This document shows, one piece after another, positions 48,401-55,256 of a DNA stretch of 64,000 nt (position 1 is its first letter; the number at the start of each line of letters is the position of its first letter). The translations under genes were made by a program, and so were the position numbers. A model generated the notes under the pieces. It was not told the DNA's origin. It saw only the letters and a program-made list of their open reading frames with translations, and did not search any database. Location: positions 1 to 64,000 of the forward strand of contig JAGQWR010000039.1 in the NCBI GenBank assembly GCA_020437105.1. Reading direction: 5' to 3'. The stretch comes from Saprospiraceae bacterium (GTDB lineage: Bacteria > Bacteroidota > Bacteroidia > Chitinophagales > Saprospiraceae).

Positions 48401-50986
48401 TCCCATGCCCGAGCAATCTGGCAGGGTCGATTGTTCAAAAACAACGTTAATCGCTACATCACAATCATCGGTGGCTGTAATCCCCGGATCTCCTGGAACA
48501 TCCCCAACGCAATCCACTATCAGATCCATCGGCGTTTCTGACAAGCTGGGCGGGATCGTATCATTTATGGTTACAACCTGATTGTGCACTGCCGTATTAC
48601 CTGAACAATCCTGTGCAATAAAGGTCAGCATATACAGGCCTGATCCTTCACAATCCGGAACGGCTCCCTGCTGCACGATCACGTTAATTTCCTCTCCACA
48701 ATTATCATAGGCTCCGACTGATTGCAACCAGGCTATTTCTGCATAACAGGTAACGGTCGTATCAGCGGGAAGATTTACAAAAACAGGTGTAATCGTATCG
48801 TTGATCGTAACTATCTGGCTATAGGAAACAGATTGGTCCTCTGAGTTTTGAACCGTCCAGGTATTTGTCACAATGCCCTGTCCGGAACAACCGAAAGGCA
48901 GATCTGTTTGAGTAAAAAAGACCGGAATTTGGCCATCACAGGGGTCATATCCCAAAACGCCTTGTACGCCGGGTACTTCAGAAGCACAATTAACGGTAGT
49001 ATCCGGTGGCGTGAAGGAAAAATAGGGGCCTGCGTTTACCGGACTTAAAAGAAAGCTACAAGCGCTTGTGTTATCAGATGCATCTGTGGCACTAAGCGAA
49101 ACCGTGGTGGCCTGGTCGATCGCCGCACCAGGCATCGGAGTCTGGCTAAACATCGGACTAGCATCGCAATTATCCTCTAATCCGACCAACTGGCTGTAAT
49201 CCGGAATCAGGTACTCACAATTAAGATCCAGATTGACGGTCATATCCTCCGGACAATCAAGTGTTGGTGGTGTTTCATCGACCAGAAGAAGGTCGAAGGT
49301 GCAGTAATTACTATTTCCACAGGCATCGGTGGCGGTCATCGTAATCAGCGTGGCGCCATTTAATACAGTGCCCGGAGCCGGAGATTGTGTTATTGCCGGG
49401 CTCTGGTCACAGTTATCACCTACTGTGACTTGCGTCGAATAATTGGGCAGCACAAATTGGCAATTGACATCCAGGGTTTCCTGCTGTGTTCCCGGACATT
49501 CTATACTGGGTGCGGTGGTATCTTCTACCGTAATCAACTGATCCAGGCTGGTACTGTTTCCGGAAGCATCGGTGGCTGTCCAGGTACGGGTGATGGTATA
49601 GCTTTGCGGACAGCCATCAGGGGTAATCGCATCCTGAAACGTAATGAGCGGGGCCGGATCACAATTGTCAGAAGCCTGGGCAAATCCTGCACCATCACAG
49701 ACCTCGTTGTTATCCTGCAAAAGGAGGGTCGTTTCTACCAGTGTTTGGTTGGCTGCACCATCGCTTAAGCTGAGGCTAAGAGCCGAATTACCCAAATCTG
49801 TGCAAGTAAAAGTTTGAGCACTTCCACCGTTTGTGTATGACCAGCTAAGATTGCCTGCCGCGCAAAGATCGACAGCAGATAAAGCAAAGATGGAAGCAGG
49901 CAGATCTATTTCGCGATTGAAAGGAAGGCCGACCACGATTCCGTTTTCGGTAATAGCCAGGGGAGAACAAATGCCCGGGCCCTGATTACATAAATCAGAT
50001 TGATCCTGAACCAGAATGAAATTATTGGAAAAAGCCTGGTTGCCGTTTGCGTCGGTCACCCAAATTTCTACCGGGTAGAGTCCTAATTCGACGCAAGTCA
50101 AGTCCAGGTTATTATCCAACTCATCGGAAGAAAAAGAAAAAGTCAATCCCGCTGAAGCACAGCCATCTAAGCTGGCGAGTTCAAAAAGTGCGGCATCAAT
50201 CGTGGCGGTACCGGCATCAGGCAGGTTTACAATTAGTCCGTTTCGAAGTATGGGGGTTGGTCCGCAGCCGTTTCCGGAAGTACAATGATCAATAGGGTCC
50301 TGGACTTCTACAAAAGTTTCTACACTGTTCTGAACACCGTTGGCATCTGTTACATATATATAGAGTAATTGTACTCCGAGGTCATCGCAATTATAAATAC
50401 GGTTGTTGTCGGTACTAACCGGCGAAAAGGAGAATGTCAGGCTACCACTGGAACATTCGTCAATACTGCCCATATCAAACATATCAGCCGTAATACTTGC
50501 TGTCTCATTCGCCGAAAGGCTGAGTATTAGTCCATTCCGGATTATTGGAATAGGGCCACAGGTATTCAGGGGTGGCTGATCATCCTGGCCACAGCTGAGG
50601 CTGACGTCCGCCGGAAGGCTTAATGTCGGGGCTGTTTGATCTTCGACCTCTACCATAAAAGTACAGGTCGCCGAATTACCGGCCACATCGGTGGCTGTGA
50701 TGGTTATCATCGTTGCAGCAGTGATAGCGGTCCCGGAGGGTGGATCCTGACTCAACACCGGATTGGGATCGCAATCGTCGATAACGCTTACAAGTGATAG
50801 ATAATCGCCAAGCATGGCGATACAATCTGAATCAAGGGATGCAGTTTGATCTGGTGGACAAGTGAGTTCTGGTGGAGACGTGTCGGTGTCGCAATCACCA
50901 AAAGCAATTGCGGGCAGTACAAAAAGGAGGCAGACAATGCCGGCTTTCATACCGATTCCAGTAGAACGGGGGATAACGGTTTTCAT
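42413..50986 (-). CDS. giant T9SS surface protein with HYR repeats, dockerin-like and cohesin-like segments
   Basis: A 2,857-residue exported protein. The signal peptide is near residues 13-31 (MKAGIVCLLFVLPAIAFG); the start may therefore be the ATG at 50950. Hyalin-repeat (HYR) domains with the motif ATDxxGN...C fill most of the length. Residues about 653-1285 are eight tandem repeats of about 79 residues (consensus PADITVDC...DVPGxxGVTATDNCG...NTWTATDCAGN). A dockerin-like doublet is at about 2500-2625 (NGVSTLDMLYIQQHILG and HTISTLDMLAIQKVVLG, ending GDINLSA). A cohesin-like beta segment is at about 2640-2765 (GCQFGLGFDPAKARIL). The last ~88 residues (LLGNFPNPFSVATILRF to GKMIVK) form a T9SS sorting domain. 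It is probably an adhesin or matrix protein. Confidence 0.92.
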   Translation of the reverse strand: MKTVIPRSTGIGMKAGIVCLLFVLPAIAFGDCDTDTSPPELTCPPDQTASLDSDCIAMLGDYLSLVSVIDDCDPNPVLSQDPPSGTAITAATMITITATDVAGNSATCTFMVEVEDQTAPTLSLPADVSLSCGQDDQPPLNTCGPIPIIRNGLILSLSANETASITADMFDMGSIDECSSGSLTFSFSPVSTDNNRIYNCDDLGVQLLYIYVTDANGVQNSVETFVEVQDPIDHCTSGNGCGPTPILRNGLIVNLPDAGTATIDAALFELASLDGCASAGLTFSFSSDELDNNLDLTCVELGLYPVEIWVTDANGNQAFSNNFILVQDQSDLCNQGPGICSPLAITENGIVVGLPFNREIDLPASIFALSAVDLCAAGNLSWSYTNGGSAQTFTCTDLGNSALSLSLSDGAANQTLVETTLLLQDNNEVCDGAGFAQASDNCDPAPLITFQDAITPDGCPQSYTITRTWTATDASGNSTSLDQLITVEDTTAPSIECPGTQQETLDVNCQFVLPNYSTQVTVGDNCDQSPAITQSPAPGTVLNGATLITMTATDACGNSNYCTFDLLLVDETPPTLDCPEDMTVNLDLNCEYLIPDYSQLVGLEDNCDASPMFSQTPMPGAAIDQATTVSLSATDASDNTSACSFLLSPVNAGPYFSFTPPDTTVNCASEVPGVQGVLGYDPCDGQIPVFFTQTDLPFGCSGQGIVTNTWTVQNSEDQSVSYSQIVTINDTITPVFVNLPADTTVTCYAEIAWLQSVGAYDNCGEEINVIVQQGAVPDCEGSGLYMLTFIAQDCSGNTAVHNQVVTINDTIPPSLSETPMDLIVDCVGDVPGDPGITATDDCDVAINVVFEQSTLPDCSGMGVVTNTWTATDCSGNETVWTQTISISDHEAPLLSASPADITVDCVEDIPGDQGITATDNCGEILTVVFSQTSLPDCPDNGSVTNTWTVADCAGNTTTHTQTITIDHNQDPLFSAYPADLTVSCAFDVPGDQGVTAMSYCGAELSISFSQTAAPNCVGNGAVVNTWTAADCAGNVAFYSQYVSIVDEEAPVLSAMPANVTVDCVFDVPGNPGITATDNCGEQINVLFSQSGLSTTCPGSGTVTNTWTATDCAGNSTVYVQTITLDDSSAPVFSSLPPGISVNCASAVPGNQGVMATDNCGEQISVVFSQSPLPDCAGNGTVINTWTATDCAGNTATQTQTVSIFDNIIPVLSIKPADIQVECISDVPGSQGVTATDNCDLDVQVVFTQQGLPLQFPNPGPVINTWTATDCAGNQVVHVQTVTVLDNVKPNAVCSSLTVSLDANGQATISGQALGDNSSDNCGITEYLIDNSSFDCSDVGANPVLLTVVDAFGNSKSCTGTVLVIASEACGSPDISNAGGPLIADPCTCRGNGEFDEQVVIGPGGPGQAWQVLTTTLLHPATLQPFAPGTPLLQQADGNGQFIYTLAGVHLDGQGYVLQAVSTFYPGVVLEIANTCYYPDPQILGLDGTFCLYTDPQPLLGDVGGVALVSEVFTINGQPATVFNPLQLGIGTHTIVYTVDAGTATGFDPSDPGCVASVSTQVTVQQTPVGMACNNAITVSTDQNCEALITPDMVLEGSYGCYDDYSVTMTLGINNIGNPVTGAYLGQVLVATVTHLVSGNSCWGLVTVYDQLAPNFDCPTVPAQIACTENAALVPNPVAFDNCTGVTYQLIGEMIVDDEPCGDNTVVLLRTWTATDNYGNTSLPCDQYIEIIRPDDVDFPNDIIWECDQYALYPNITNATPIHGQVAAIQSGTNVINAIGINSGTVLANTGSGIPLDIDGVYCNYGYAFSDQVLATCGSTFQIVRTWTVFDWCTQSVVTSNQAGEDNVQIINVSDLTAPTVSLSPFTVSANVPGVHPMPCTSQDFLNPPVVSDNCHDWTIFIYTPVGEAVYVNGMDGAAGGLIPFPGLELGFHTITYQVVDECNNSTSYNVQIEVIDDIAPVAICDLITDVNLSSNGLAIVPATIFDDGSFDNCGLEYFQVRRLVDHCGIPGNLQFGPNVTFCCNDIAQSPITVQVRMYDYFDNYNDCTVIVNVNDLLPPIVSNCPAPITINCEVYDAQLAAALNTGNYSVLDQFGAPLFFDNCTVVPNYQVSLNINNCSAGTIVRTWSSTDGAGNQSSSCTQIITVAHQSNFAVSFPPTLTVTCTDGQLPDFGYPAIFYDECELVGVSWEDQYFYVVPDACYKIIRTWTVVNWCLYDAFGSDVYDELNEIQEGQDFDGDGDMDSRTYQDGVNNGPGPDGYIVHAQVIKVIDNSAPIFTVPAVDGCIVELDCEKDLVIPYPNVTDDCSEEFEVDINGSFGLFNNVTGPVTIPNVGPGTYLISYSVTDNCGNTAYETVTFEVTDCKLPTPYCLSGADIEIMQTGMIEVFASSLDLGSFDNCPGALSFSFSSDVNDVSNVYTCDDIGFQPIEIWVTDAAGNQDFCETFIVVQDNMMVCNEADIAGQIATEDDDMIANVMVNVNGGMFTELTNASGEYLFTLPVGADYTVAPFYDVNAGNGVSTLDMLYIQQHILGIQLLNSPYKMIAADANNSHTISTLDMLAIQKVVLGLSTSFPNNTSWRFVDAAYVFPVPTNPWFEVFPEVVNFNNLSSDQLAADFIGVKIGDINLSASTNADGPPDQRNFRGSTGLIIQDELLYPGKVYDLELRLDDLSLLGCQFGLGFDPAKARILDLKPALIEKEQVGWFASEGYLTFSWSALQQPVRASGTLCTLQLEVFEPLSAATLFGLLHEPTAAEGYNKQLEVLDLDLRFERLNVSDQLQLLGNFPNPFSVATILRFILPDAGNVRLVITDISGKVIRDQSWLSPKGYQEIRIDELPSGVLFYTLEGPGGKASGKMIVK
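47130..49030 (-). repeat. eight tandem ~237-bp repeats inside the HYR gene
   Basis: The segment encoding GTVxNTWTATDCAGN recurs with a period of 237-240 bp (for example near 47172, 47412, 47649, 47889, 48129 and 48363). Each unit encodes one HYR domain of 79-80 residues. The DNA similarity between units is high enough to allow copy-number change by recombination. Confidence 0.85.
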
Positions 50987-51546
50987 GGGATATACAAATA
51001 TTAGTAGTGCCGACAGTGCCGATCACAAAGCTTTCTTCCTTTTAAATAAAGGGAAAAGTAAAGAAAGAAAAGCTGGTCATTACGCGAGTTTCTAAAAGAT
51101 GCAGAAACGATCTAGTGAAGGGAATTTAAGATGGATGTGCTTTTGTTTTCGCGTAAGTACGGTTTTTTAGTAATCGGTTTTTCTGATAAGCACGGTTTTC
51201 GGTTTAAGAAACTTAAGTGTAGAATTCGTATCAAAATTAATCATCCTCAGGCACAACTTCAACAAAAAATAAAGTCTAAAGAAAAATAACCGGGACTTTT
51301 TTAGTAAGCAGCCGTTTTTTGGAGGATGAATTTTGGCAAGTATTTGGTCTTTTGGTTCTAAAAGTGACAGGATTAGACAAGCTTCATAAGCCTGTTTAAC
51401 CAAAGGAAAGCCCTAAATTTTGAATGTAATAACAGTTCTAAAACAGCAAAAAGTACAGAAGTACATTGTTATGTTTTGGTTAATGACAAAAGTCATTTAT
51501 AAAATTCAACTCTCTGTGATATTGCTATATTACGATTAATTAGTAT
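50951..51546. other. AT-rich intergenic region
   Basis: About 0.6 kb between the HYR gene and the arsR gene is visibly richer in A and T than its surroundings. A promoter-like TAATATTTG (51003 to 50995, minus strand) with TTTG 22 nt upstream could drive the HYR gene. A small dyad AATGAC-AAAA-GTCATT lies at 51482-51497. I see no convincing gene; a 78-codon frame on the minus strand (51167-51403) lacks any protein-like pattern. Confidence 0.4.
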
Positions 51547-51576
51547 AAATAAAAAGTCCCATTTGAGAAGGACTCC
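51547..51576 (-). terminator. terminator after the arsR-type gene
   Basis: On the minus strand AGTCC (51574 to 51570) pairs with GGACT (51559 to 51555) around a 10-nt loop, followed by TTTTTATTT. It lies directly after the stop codon. Confidence 0.65.
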
Positions 51577-51580
51577 TGTT

Positions 51581-51886
51581 TTATTCACTAAAAAGTGCTC
51601 CAAAGGTTTTTGCCGCTATACGCCAGTTTTGCTGGTCGATACAATAGCACATATTGGTGCCTTCTACCCAGCCTTTTATCAGCCCTGCCTGTTTCAATTC
51701 TTTGAGGTGTTGCGACACAGTAGGCTGGGAAAGCGGCAATTTCTGGACTAGCTGCCCGAAAATACAGGTATCCTGTTTGATCAATTCCTGCAAGATGGCG
51801 ACCCTGGCAGGATGGCCGATTGCACGTGCCAGCCTGGCCAATTGCAACTGCCCTTCTGAGTAACCTGTTTCTTTTGTAGCTCCCAT
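51581..51886 (-). CDS. ArsR-family winged-helix transcriptional regulator
   Basis: A small dimeric repressor-type DNA-binding protein, 101 residues from the ATG at 51886. The frame is open 27 codons further upstream, but a promoter-like TTG-N20-TATTATTG (51929-51899) lies inside that extension, so the shorter start is preferred. The domain reads [23 protein letters not shown] (helices 1-2) and [23 protein letters not shown] (recognition helix), then a wing and [13 protein letters not shown]. The classic ELCVCDL metal site is absent; single Cys at DTCIF and a CYC pair remain. It is divergent from the cytochrome c peroxidase gene, its likely target. Confidence 0.9.
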   Translation of the reverse strand: MGATKETGYSEGQLQLARLARAIGHPARVAILQELIKQDTCIFGQLVQKLPLSQPTVSQHLKELKQAGLIKGWVEGTNMCYCIDQQNWRIAAKTFGALFSE

Positions 51887-51898
51887 ATCAACTGATTG

Positions 51899-51929
51899 CA
51901 ATAATACGATAAAAGAACATTGGTCGCAA
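51899..51929 (-). promoter_or_regulatory. promoter of the arsR-type gene
   Basis: On the minus strand TTG (51929 to 51927), a 20-nt spacer and TATTATTG (51906 to 51899) differ from TAnnTTTG at one position. This supports the ATG at 51886 as the start. Confidence 0.45.
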
Positions 51930-51981
51930 GACTTAACACTACCTAAAAACAAGTATTTAAGGTTCATTAGGTCTTTACACC

Positions 51982-52012
51982 TTGGAAAACCATTCCTTCG
52001 GTGTTATCTTTA
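51982..52012 (+). promoter_or_regulatory. promoter of the cytochrome c peroxidase gene
   Basis: TTG (51982-51984), a 20-nt spacer and TATCTTTA (52005-52012), one mismatch to TAnnTTTG. The ATG is 32 nt downstream of the box. It overlaps the region an ArsR-type dimer could occupy. Confidence 0.5.
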
Positions 52013-52043
52013 CGGCCGTGCCCATTAACATGTTATAATCATC

Positions 52044-53384
52044 ATGAATAGAAAACTACTATTCATCTCTGCTTTTATTGTCATCTGCCTAGCCCCGCAA
52101 TGTACAATTGACCAACTTGACGACCCGCTCGATCAGAAGTTGCGTACTACCCTTAATAAGGTTTCTCCTGATAACGATTATACCCACTATATCCTTCCGG
52201 AAAGCCATAATCTGGCTGACATTCCTCAAGATGAAGTAAATAATCCGCTTACCGCTGTCAAGATTGAGCTTGGTAAAATGCTCTTTTTTGAAACCGGACT
52301 TGCCCTGGCTCCCATCCACGAAGAAGGCCGCGAATCATATTCCTGTGGTACCTGCCACGTACCTTCAGCCTGTTTTATGCCCGGACGCGAACAAGGCGTT
52401 GCTGATGGTGGCTTCCGTTTTGGTGAAAACGGCGAGGGACGGGAAATTTTAAGTGTATATAACGAAGACGAGCTGGATGCACAAGGTGTTCGTCCGCTGG
52501 CAATGATAAACCTTGCCTATGTTCCCAACACTACCTGGAACGGTCGTTTTGGGCCGGGTGGTGTAAACACCGGAACAGAGTATGCCTGGGGAGAAGGATT
52601 GGAAGTTAACTTCCTCGGATATGGGGGGCTGGAGACACAAAACATTGAAGGCTTACGCCTGCACCGAATGGTAGTCAATAAAGATGTAGTTGACAGCCTG
52701 GGATACAAACAATATTTTGATGCTTCTTTTCCGGAAATGGACGAAGAAACCCGTTACTCTGAGGTTGGCGCCAGTTTTGCCATCTCTGCCTACTTACGAT
52801 CTATCTTAACCAATAAGGCACCTTTCCAACAATGGCTCAAAGGCAACGATGAAGCCATGACAGATCCACAAAAACGTGGAGCCCTCTTGTTTTATGGAAA
52901 AGCCTTGTGCTACCGCTGCCACAAAGGCCCGGCACTAAACTCCGTAGAATTTTACTCTGTTGGGGTAAAAGACCTTTATGAAACCGGCAACGCACATGCC
53001 ACGAGCATAGATGACCCGCGCAATCTGGGTCGTGGATCCTTTACCGGCAATCCGGAAGATAACCACAAGTTTAAGGTTCCTCAGCTCTACAATATGGGGG
53101 ATGTGGCTTTCTTCTTCCACGGTGCCAGCCAGTCGAATCTGCATGATGTGGTCAACTACTTCAATGATGCGATTCCGGAGAATCCTAATATCCCGGAAGA
53201 GCAAATTGCGGTGCAGTTTCACCCGCTTTACCTGACACATGAAGAAGTAGAGGATGTAGTTGAATTCCTGAAAGGGGGGCTATATGACCCGGATCTGGAT
53301 CGCTACGTGCCGGATGCTATTCTGAGTGGCAATTGTTTCCCAAACAATGACCCAGCTTCCCGGGAAGACCTGGGTTGTGACTAG
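52044..53384 (+). CDS. di-heme cytochrome c peroxidase family lipoprotein
   Basis: A periplasmic c-type di-heme protein of the CcpA/MauG family, 446 residues. The signal peptide ends in a lipobox-like LAPQC (Cys near residue 20), suggesting lipid anchoring. Heme motif 1 is SCGTCHVPSACF near residue 110, with the unusual extra Cys after it, and heme motif 2 is CYRCHKGPALNS near 290. The family body lies between (LAMINLAYVPNTTWNGRFGPG). It could reduce hydrogen peroxide or oxidise a protein or cofactor. It is transcribed away from the ArsR-type gene. Confidence 0.9.
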   Translation: MNRKLLFISAFIVICLAPQCTIDQLDDPLDQKLRTTLNKVSPDNDYTHYILPESHNLADIPQDEVNNPLTAVKIELGKMLFFETGLALAPIHEEGRESYSCGTCHVPSACFMPGREQGVADGGFRFGENGEGREILSVYNEDELDAQGVRPLAMINLAYVPNTTWNGRFGPGGVNTGTEYAWGEGLEVNFLGYGGLETQNIEGLRLHRMVVNKDVVDSLGYKQYFDASFPEMDEETRYSEVGASFAISAYLRSILTNKAPFQQWLKGNDEAMTDPQKRGALLFYGKALCYRCHKGPALNSVEFYSVGVKDLYETGNAHATSIDDPRNLGRGSFTGNPEDNHKFKVPQLYNMGDVAFFFHGASQSNLHDVVNYFNDAIPENPNIPEEQIAVQFHPLYLTHEEVEDVVEFLKGGLYDPDLDRYVPDAILSGNCFPNNDPASREDLGCD

Positions 53385-53416
53385 GCTGCTTAAAAAACTC
53401 CGCTTTTTTGATTCTG

Positions 53417-53590
53417 AAAAATAGTCCCTGCCACTAGCAGCGACAGGGACTCGTCATATAAAACTATGGCATTATCCAAATGGGAAAAGACGCTATAGTC
53501 ACGAGGACTTCGCATCCAGGGGGGATATCGGTAGTTGGAAAACGCTAGGAATAGCAGATGATGGCGTACTTCTCGGCAATAGAATAGTTC
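53417..53590 (-). ncRNA. candidate small RNA, about 170 nt, minus strand
   Basis: On the minus strand a perfect -7 box TATATTTG (53597 to 53590) is followed about 140 nt later by a terminator-like hairpin, AGTCCCTG / CAGGGACT (53451-53444 with 53430-53423), then ATTTTTC. The -33 element is weak (TTTCG). The 5' AACTAT (53589-53584) can pair with ATAGTT before the terminator. No gene is served. 6S RNA has this size, but I cannot show its conserved core. Confidence 0.35.
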
Positions 53591-53753
53591 AAATATAGGA
53601 ATTTTTTTTATACGAAATATTTTCTTTTGTTAAATGGCTACTATAAAGGCTTGTTAACAGCTCCTGCCCCATTACTTATCACTGCCAAATATCACCGCCG
53701 ACAATGACTCTTGTCACCCCACCCGGAGCAAGTCCACCTTATCTTTATGTCAG

Positions 53754-53854
53754 CATAAAAAATGACAGTGTTCGAATATTCGTGGTGAAGCAAGCACCAC
53801 ATAGTTCAATGGGTTTTTGATGAGCGGTTATCTTGGTGGATAACCGCTTTTTTT
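53754..53854 (+). ncRNA. candidate structured RNA or leader upstream of the NDH-2-like gene
   Basis: It contains CGAATATTCG palindrome, a perfect hairpin GTGGTG-aagcaag-CACCAC and a strong terminator (53823-53854). The possible -7 box TATCTTTA (53740-53747) lacks a well-spaced -33 element. It could be a small RNA or an attenuator ending 66 bp before the next gene. Confidence 0.35.
53823..53854 (+). terminator. strong intrinsic terminator upstream of the NDH-2-like gene
   Basis: AGCGGTTATC and GATAACCGCT form a perfect 10-bp stem with a 6-nt loop, followed by TTTTTTT. It is 439 bp past the cytochrome peroxidase stop and 66 bp before the next start, so it belongs to a separate RNA or an attenuator. 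Confidence 0.85.
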
Positions 53855-53920
53855 GTTCGATTTTTAGCAAAAAAAACTGCCTTTTTCCGATCTTCTGCTG
53901 CCCATATTTGTTCTTTAAAT

Positions 53921-55234
53921 ATGACAGTCAGATTACCCAATTCGAAAAACCCACGTGTCGTCATTATCGGAGCCGGTTTTGGCGGCATGGAACTGGCCAA
54001 AAAATTGCGCAACAGCCCTTTTCAGGTCATCTTGCTCGACAAGAATAATTACCACAACTTTCAACCCCTGCTCTACCAGGTCGCTACCGGCGGACTCGAG
54101 CCCGACAGTATCGCTTACCCGATCCGGAAGGTCTTTCGGGGCGTTAAGAATGTATCCTTCCGAATGGCAGAGGTACAGCACATTGACGCGGCCGACAAAT
54201 GCCTGCATACCAACATCGGTAAAATAAGCTACGATTACCTCGTGATCGCCTCAGGAAGTAAAACCAATTACTTCAATTTTGAATCGATCAGCGATCAGTT
54301 TATGCCCCTCAAAAGCGTACCCGATGCCCTGAATCTGCGCAGCTTCATTTTGCAAAACTTTGAAGAAGCCATTTCTTCCGTTGACAGCGACGACCGCGAA
54401 GAACTGATCAATATCGCTATAGTAGGCGCAGGCCCCACCGGAGTAGAACTTGCCGGTGCACTCGGCGAAATGAAAAAATATATCTTCCCAAAAGATTATC
54501 CCGAACTCGACTTGAGTCGAATGCGTATTTTGCTTTTTGAAGCCGCCGATCGGGTACTCGGTGTGATGTCGGAAGAAGCTTCCAAAAAAGCGGAGGAGTA
54601 TGTGCGCCAATTTGAGGTGGAGATTTACCTCAATACGGTAGTCAGCGAATACGCCGATTCCATTCTCACCACTAAAGACGGACAAACATTTCGTACCGAC
54701 ACCATTATCTGGACAGCCGGTGTGCAGGGGAATCAACCGAAAGGCCTTGACCCTAAAAGCCTGGCCAAAGGAAATCGCATTCTGGTAAACAGTTTCAACC
54801 AGGTTTCCGGCTACGCAGATATTTTTGCGATTGGCGATATCGGAGCCATGATCAGCGAAGCCACCCCAAAGGGGCACCCCATGGTAGCCCCTGTAGCAAT
54901 GCAGCAAGCAGACCTGCTCGCCAAAAACCTGGTGCTGCTGGAAGCTAAAAAACCACTAAAAGAATTTGTTTACAAGGACAAGGGCAGCATGGCTACAATC
55001 GGAAGAAACCGGGCGGTAGTTGACCTGCCTAACTTCAAATTTCAGGGCTTCTTTGCCTGGTGGGTTTGGATGTTTGTCCACATCATTTCCCTGATCGGGT
55101 TCCGCAACAAACTCGCCACACTTTGGGGCTGGGCATACAATTATCTAACCTATGATCGCGCCATGCGGCTGATCATCCGACCCTATAAAAAACAGGAATT
55201 TATTAAAATGGAAGAGGAGGGTAATCCGAATTAA
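53921..55234 (+). CDS. type II NADH dehydrogenase-like flavoprotein
   Basis: An FAD-dependent pyridine-nucleotide oxidoreductase, 437 residues, of the single-subunit NDH-2 type that feeds NADH electrons to quinone without pumping protons. The N-terminal FAD dinucleotide fold reads RVVIIGAGFGGMELAKKL (about 10-27). DKNNYHNFQPLLYQVATGGLEPDSI is the NDH-2 quinone-side signature. The second nucleotide fold reads NIAIVGAGPTGVELAGALGEM (about 165-185), and FAIGDIG is the FAD-binding C-terminal motif. The C-terminal amphipathic/membrane segment is GFFAWWVWMFVHIISLIGF. It is followed 22 bp later by an MFS transporter. Confidence 0.93.
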   Translation: MTVRLPNSKNPRVVIIGAGFGGMELAKKLRNSPFQVILLDKNNYHNFQPLLYQVATGGLEPDSIAYPIRKVFRGVKNVSFRMAEVQHIDAADKCLHTNIGKISYDYLVIASGSKTNYFNFESISDQFMPLKSVPDALNLRSFILQNFEEAISSVDSDDREELINIAIVGAGPTGVELAGALGEMKKYIFPKDYPELDLSRMRILLFEAADRVLGVMSEEASKKAEEYVRQFEVEIYLNTVVSEYADSILTTKDGQTFRTDTIIWTAGVQGNQPKGLDPKSLAKGNRILVNSFNQVSGYADIFAIGDIGAMISEATPKGHPMVAPVAMQQADLLAKNLVLLEAKKPLKEFVYKDKGSMATIGRNRAVVDLPNFKFQGFFAWWVWMFVHIISLIGFRNKLATLWGWAYNYLTYDRAMRLIIRPYKKQEFIKMEEEGNPN

Positions 55235-55256
55235 ATTGCGTTAATTTATCCCCGAA

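Larger units (their letters stand above)
53385..53920. other. 536-bp intergenic region with two RNA-like units
   Basis: The gap between the cytochrome peroxidase gene and the NDH-2-like gene has no convincing ORF but holds a minus-strand candidate RNA (53417-53590) and a plus-strand candidate RNA or leader (53754-53854), each described separately. A CATATTTG near 53902-53909, close to the -7 consensus, may start the NDH-2-like gene. Confidence 0.5.

Noticed and set aside
47130..49030. Regular ~240-bp repeats considered as a CRISPR-like or satellite array
   Set aside because: The period is coding, in frame, and each unit encodes an HYR domain; there are no short palindromic repeats with unique spacers.
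43400..49768. Many antisense frames of 60-150 codons opposite the HYR gene
   Set aside because: They are shadows created by the repetitive codon pattern of the sense gene; they repeat with the HYR period and carry no domain.
51167..51403. 78-codon minus-strand frame in the AT-rich gap
   Set aside because: Composition follows the AT-rich DNA, with no start context or recognisable domain.
53417..53590. Firm identification as 6S RNA
   Set aside because: Only size and end pairing fit; the conserved central bubble could not be recognised by eye.
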